The notes beneath the pieces were generated by a model. The model was not told where the DNA came from and did no database searches. It saw only the letters and a list, made by a program, of their open reading frames with translations. A stretch of 64,000 bases of DNA from Solea solea (taxonomy: Eukaryota; Chordata; Actinopteri; Pleuronectiformes; Soleidae). The stretch spans positions 19,962,886 through 20,026,885 of the forward strand of contig NC_081138.1 of the NCBI RefSeq assembly GCF_958295425.1, written 5' to 3'. The first letter of the stretch is position 1. Every line of letters begins with the position of its first letter. Below are positions 63,974 through 64,000 of this stretch, in pieces. The position numbers and the translations under genes are program-made.

Positions 63974-64000
<27 letters not shown>
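63974..64000. repeat. (TTA)n microsatellite, cut by the window end
   Basis: Nine exact TTA units run to the last base. The full array length is unknown. Confidence 0.97.

Overview
The window looks like AT-rich, largely non-coding vertebrate nuclear DNA, almost certainly from a ray-finned (teleost) fish. The evidence is the repeat set: decayed L2/CR1/Jockey-type LINE fragments in teleost style, a tRNA-headed SINE family whose tail reads like GGATAAAGCGGTAGATGATGG, a hAT MITE with AGGGCTGCA ends, a TTAA-flanked piggyBac-like MITE, and many long CA/TG, TA and GA microsatellites. There is no bacterial-style gene organisation, no rRNA, no functional tRNA and no CRISPR array. Nearly all open reading frames of 60-200 codons appear to be chance frames in AT-rich or low-complexity DNA.

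Layout. 1-2.1 kb: featureless. 2.1-2.6 kb: degenerate LINE 3' end. 4.2 kb: TA microsatellite. 6.2 and 7.3 kb: two SINE copies in opposite orientation. 10.7 kb: CA repeat. 15.8-17.7 kb: a minus-strand LINE lacking its reverse-transcriptase core and holding a foldback MITE where that core should be, next to a second dispersed repeat (17.7-18.0 kb). 19.3 kb: another dispersed repeat. 20-30 kb: long gene-poor stretch with a near-perfect 19-bp hairpin at 22.9 kb. 30.8 kb: SINE with a perfect 12-bp target-site duplication. 32.3 kb: a weak plus-strand exon candidate. 33.9-34.4 kb: piggyBac-type MITE. 34-50 kb: gene-poor, with a TG repeat and a decamer tandem repeat beside a hairpin. 50.0-50.7 kb: LINE 3' end followed by a SINE. 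55.3-55.6 kb: hAT MITE with 8-bp target-site duplication. 59.15-59.93 kb: full-length SINE interrupted by a small DNA transposon that carries a coding-like ORF.

The right end (about 60.5-64 kb) is the only place with fair hints of a host gene. It would run on the minus strand and enter from the right: a good splice acceptor at 63,262 followed by a short reading frame to a stop at 63,209, with possible poly(A) signals at 63,036 and 60,511. A second acceptor and ORF at 61.15-60.90 kb compete with this model. I could not identify the gene.

No undescribed multi-gene system is visible. The points most worth checking are the nested transposons (LINE/foldback MITE, SINE/DNA transposon with ORF), several perfect hairpins, a very strong G-quadruplex motif on the minus strand, and the possible terminal exon at the right edge.
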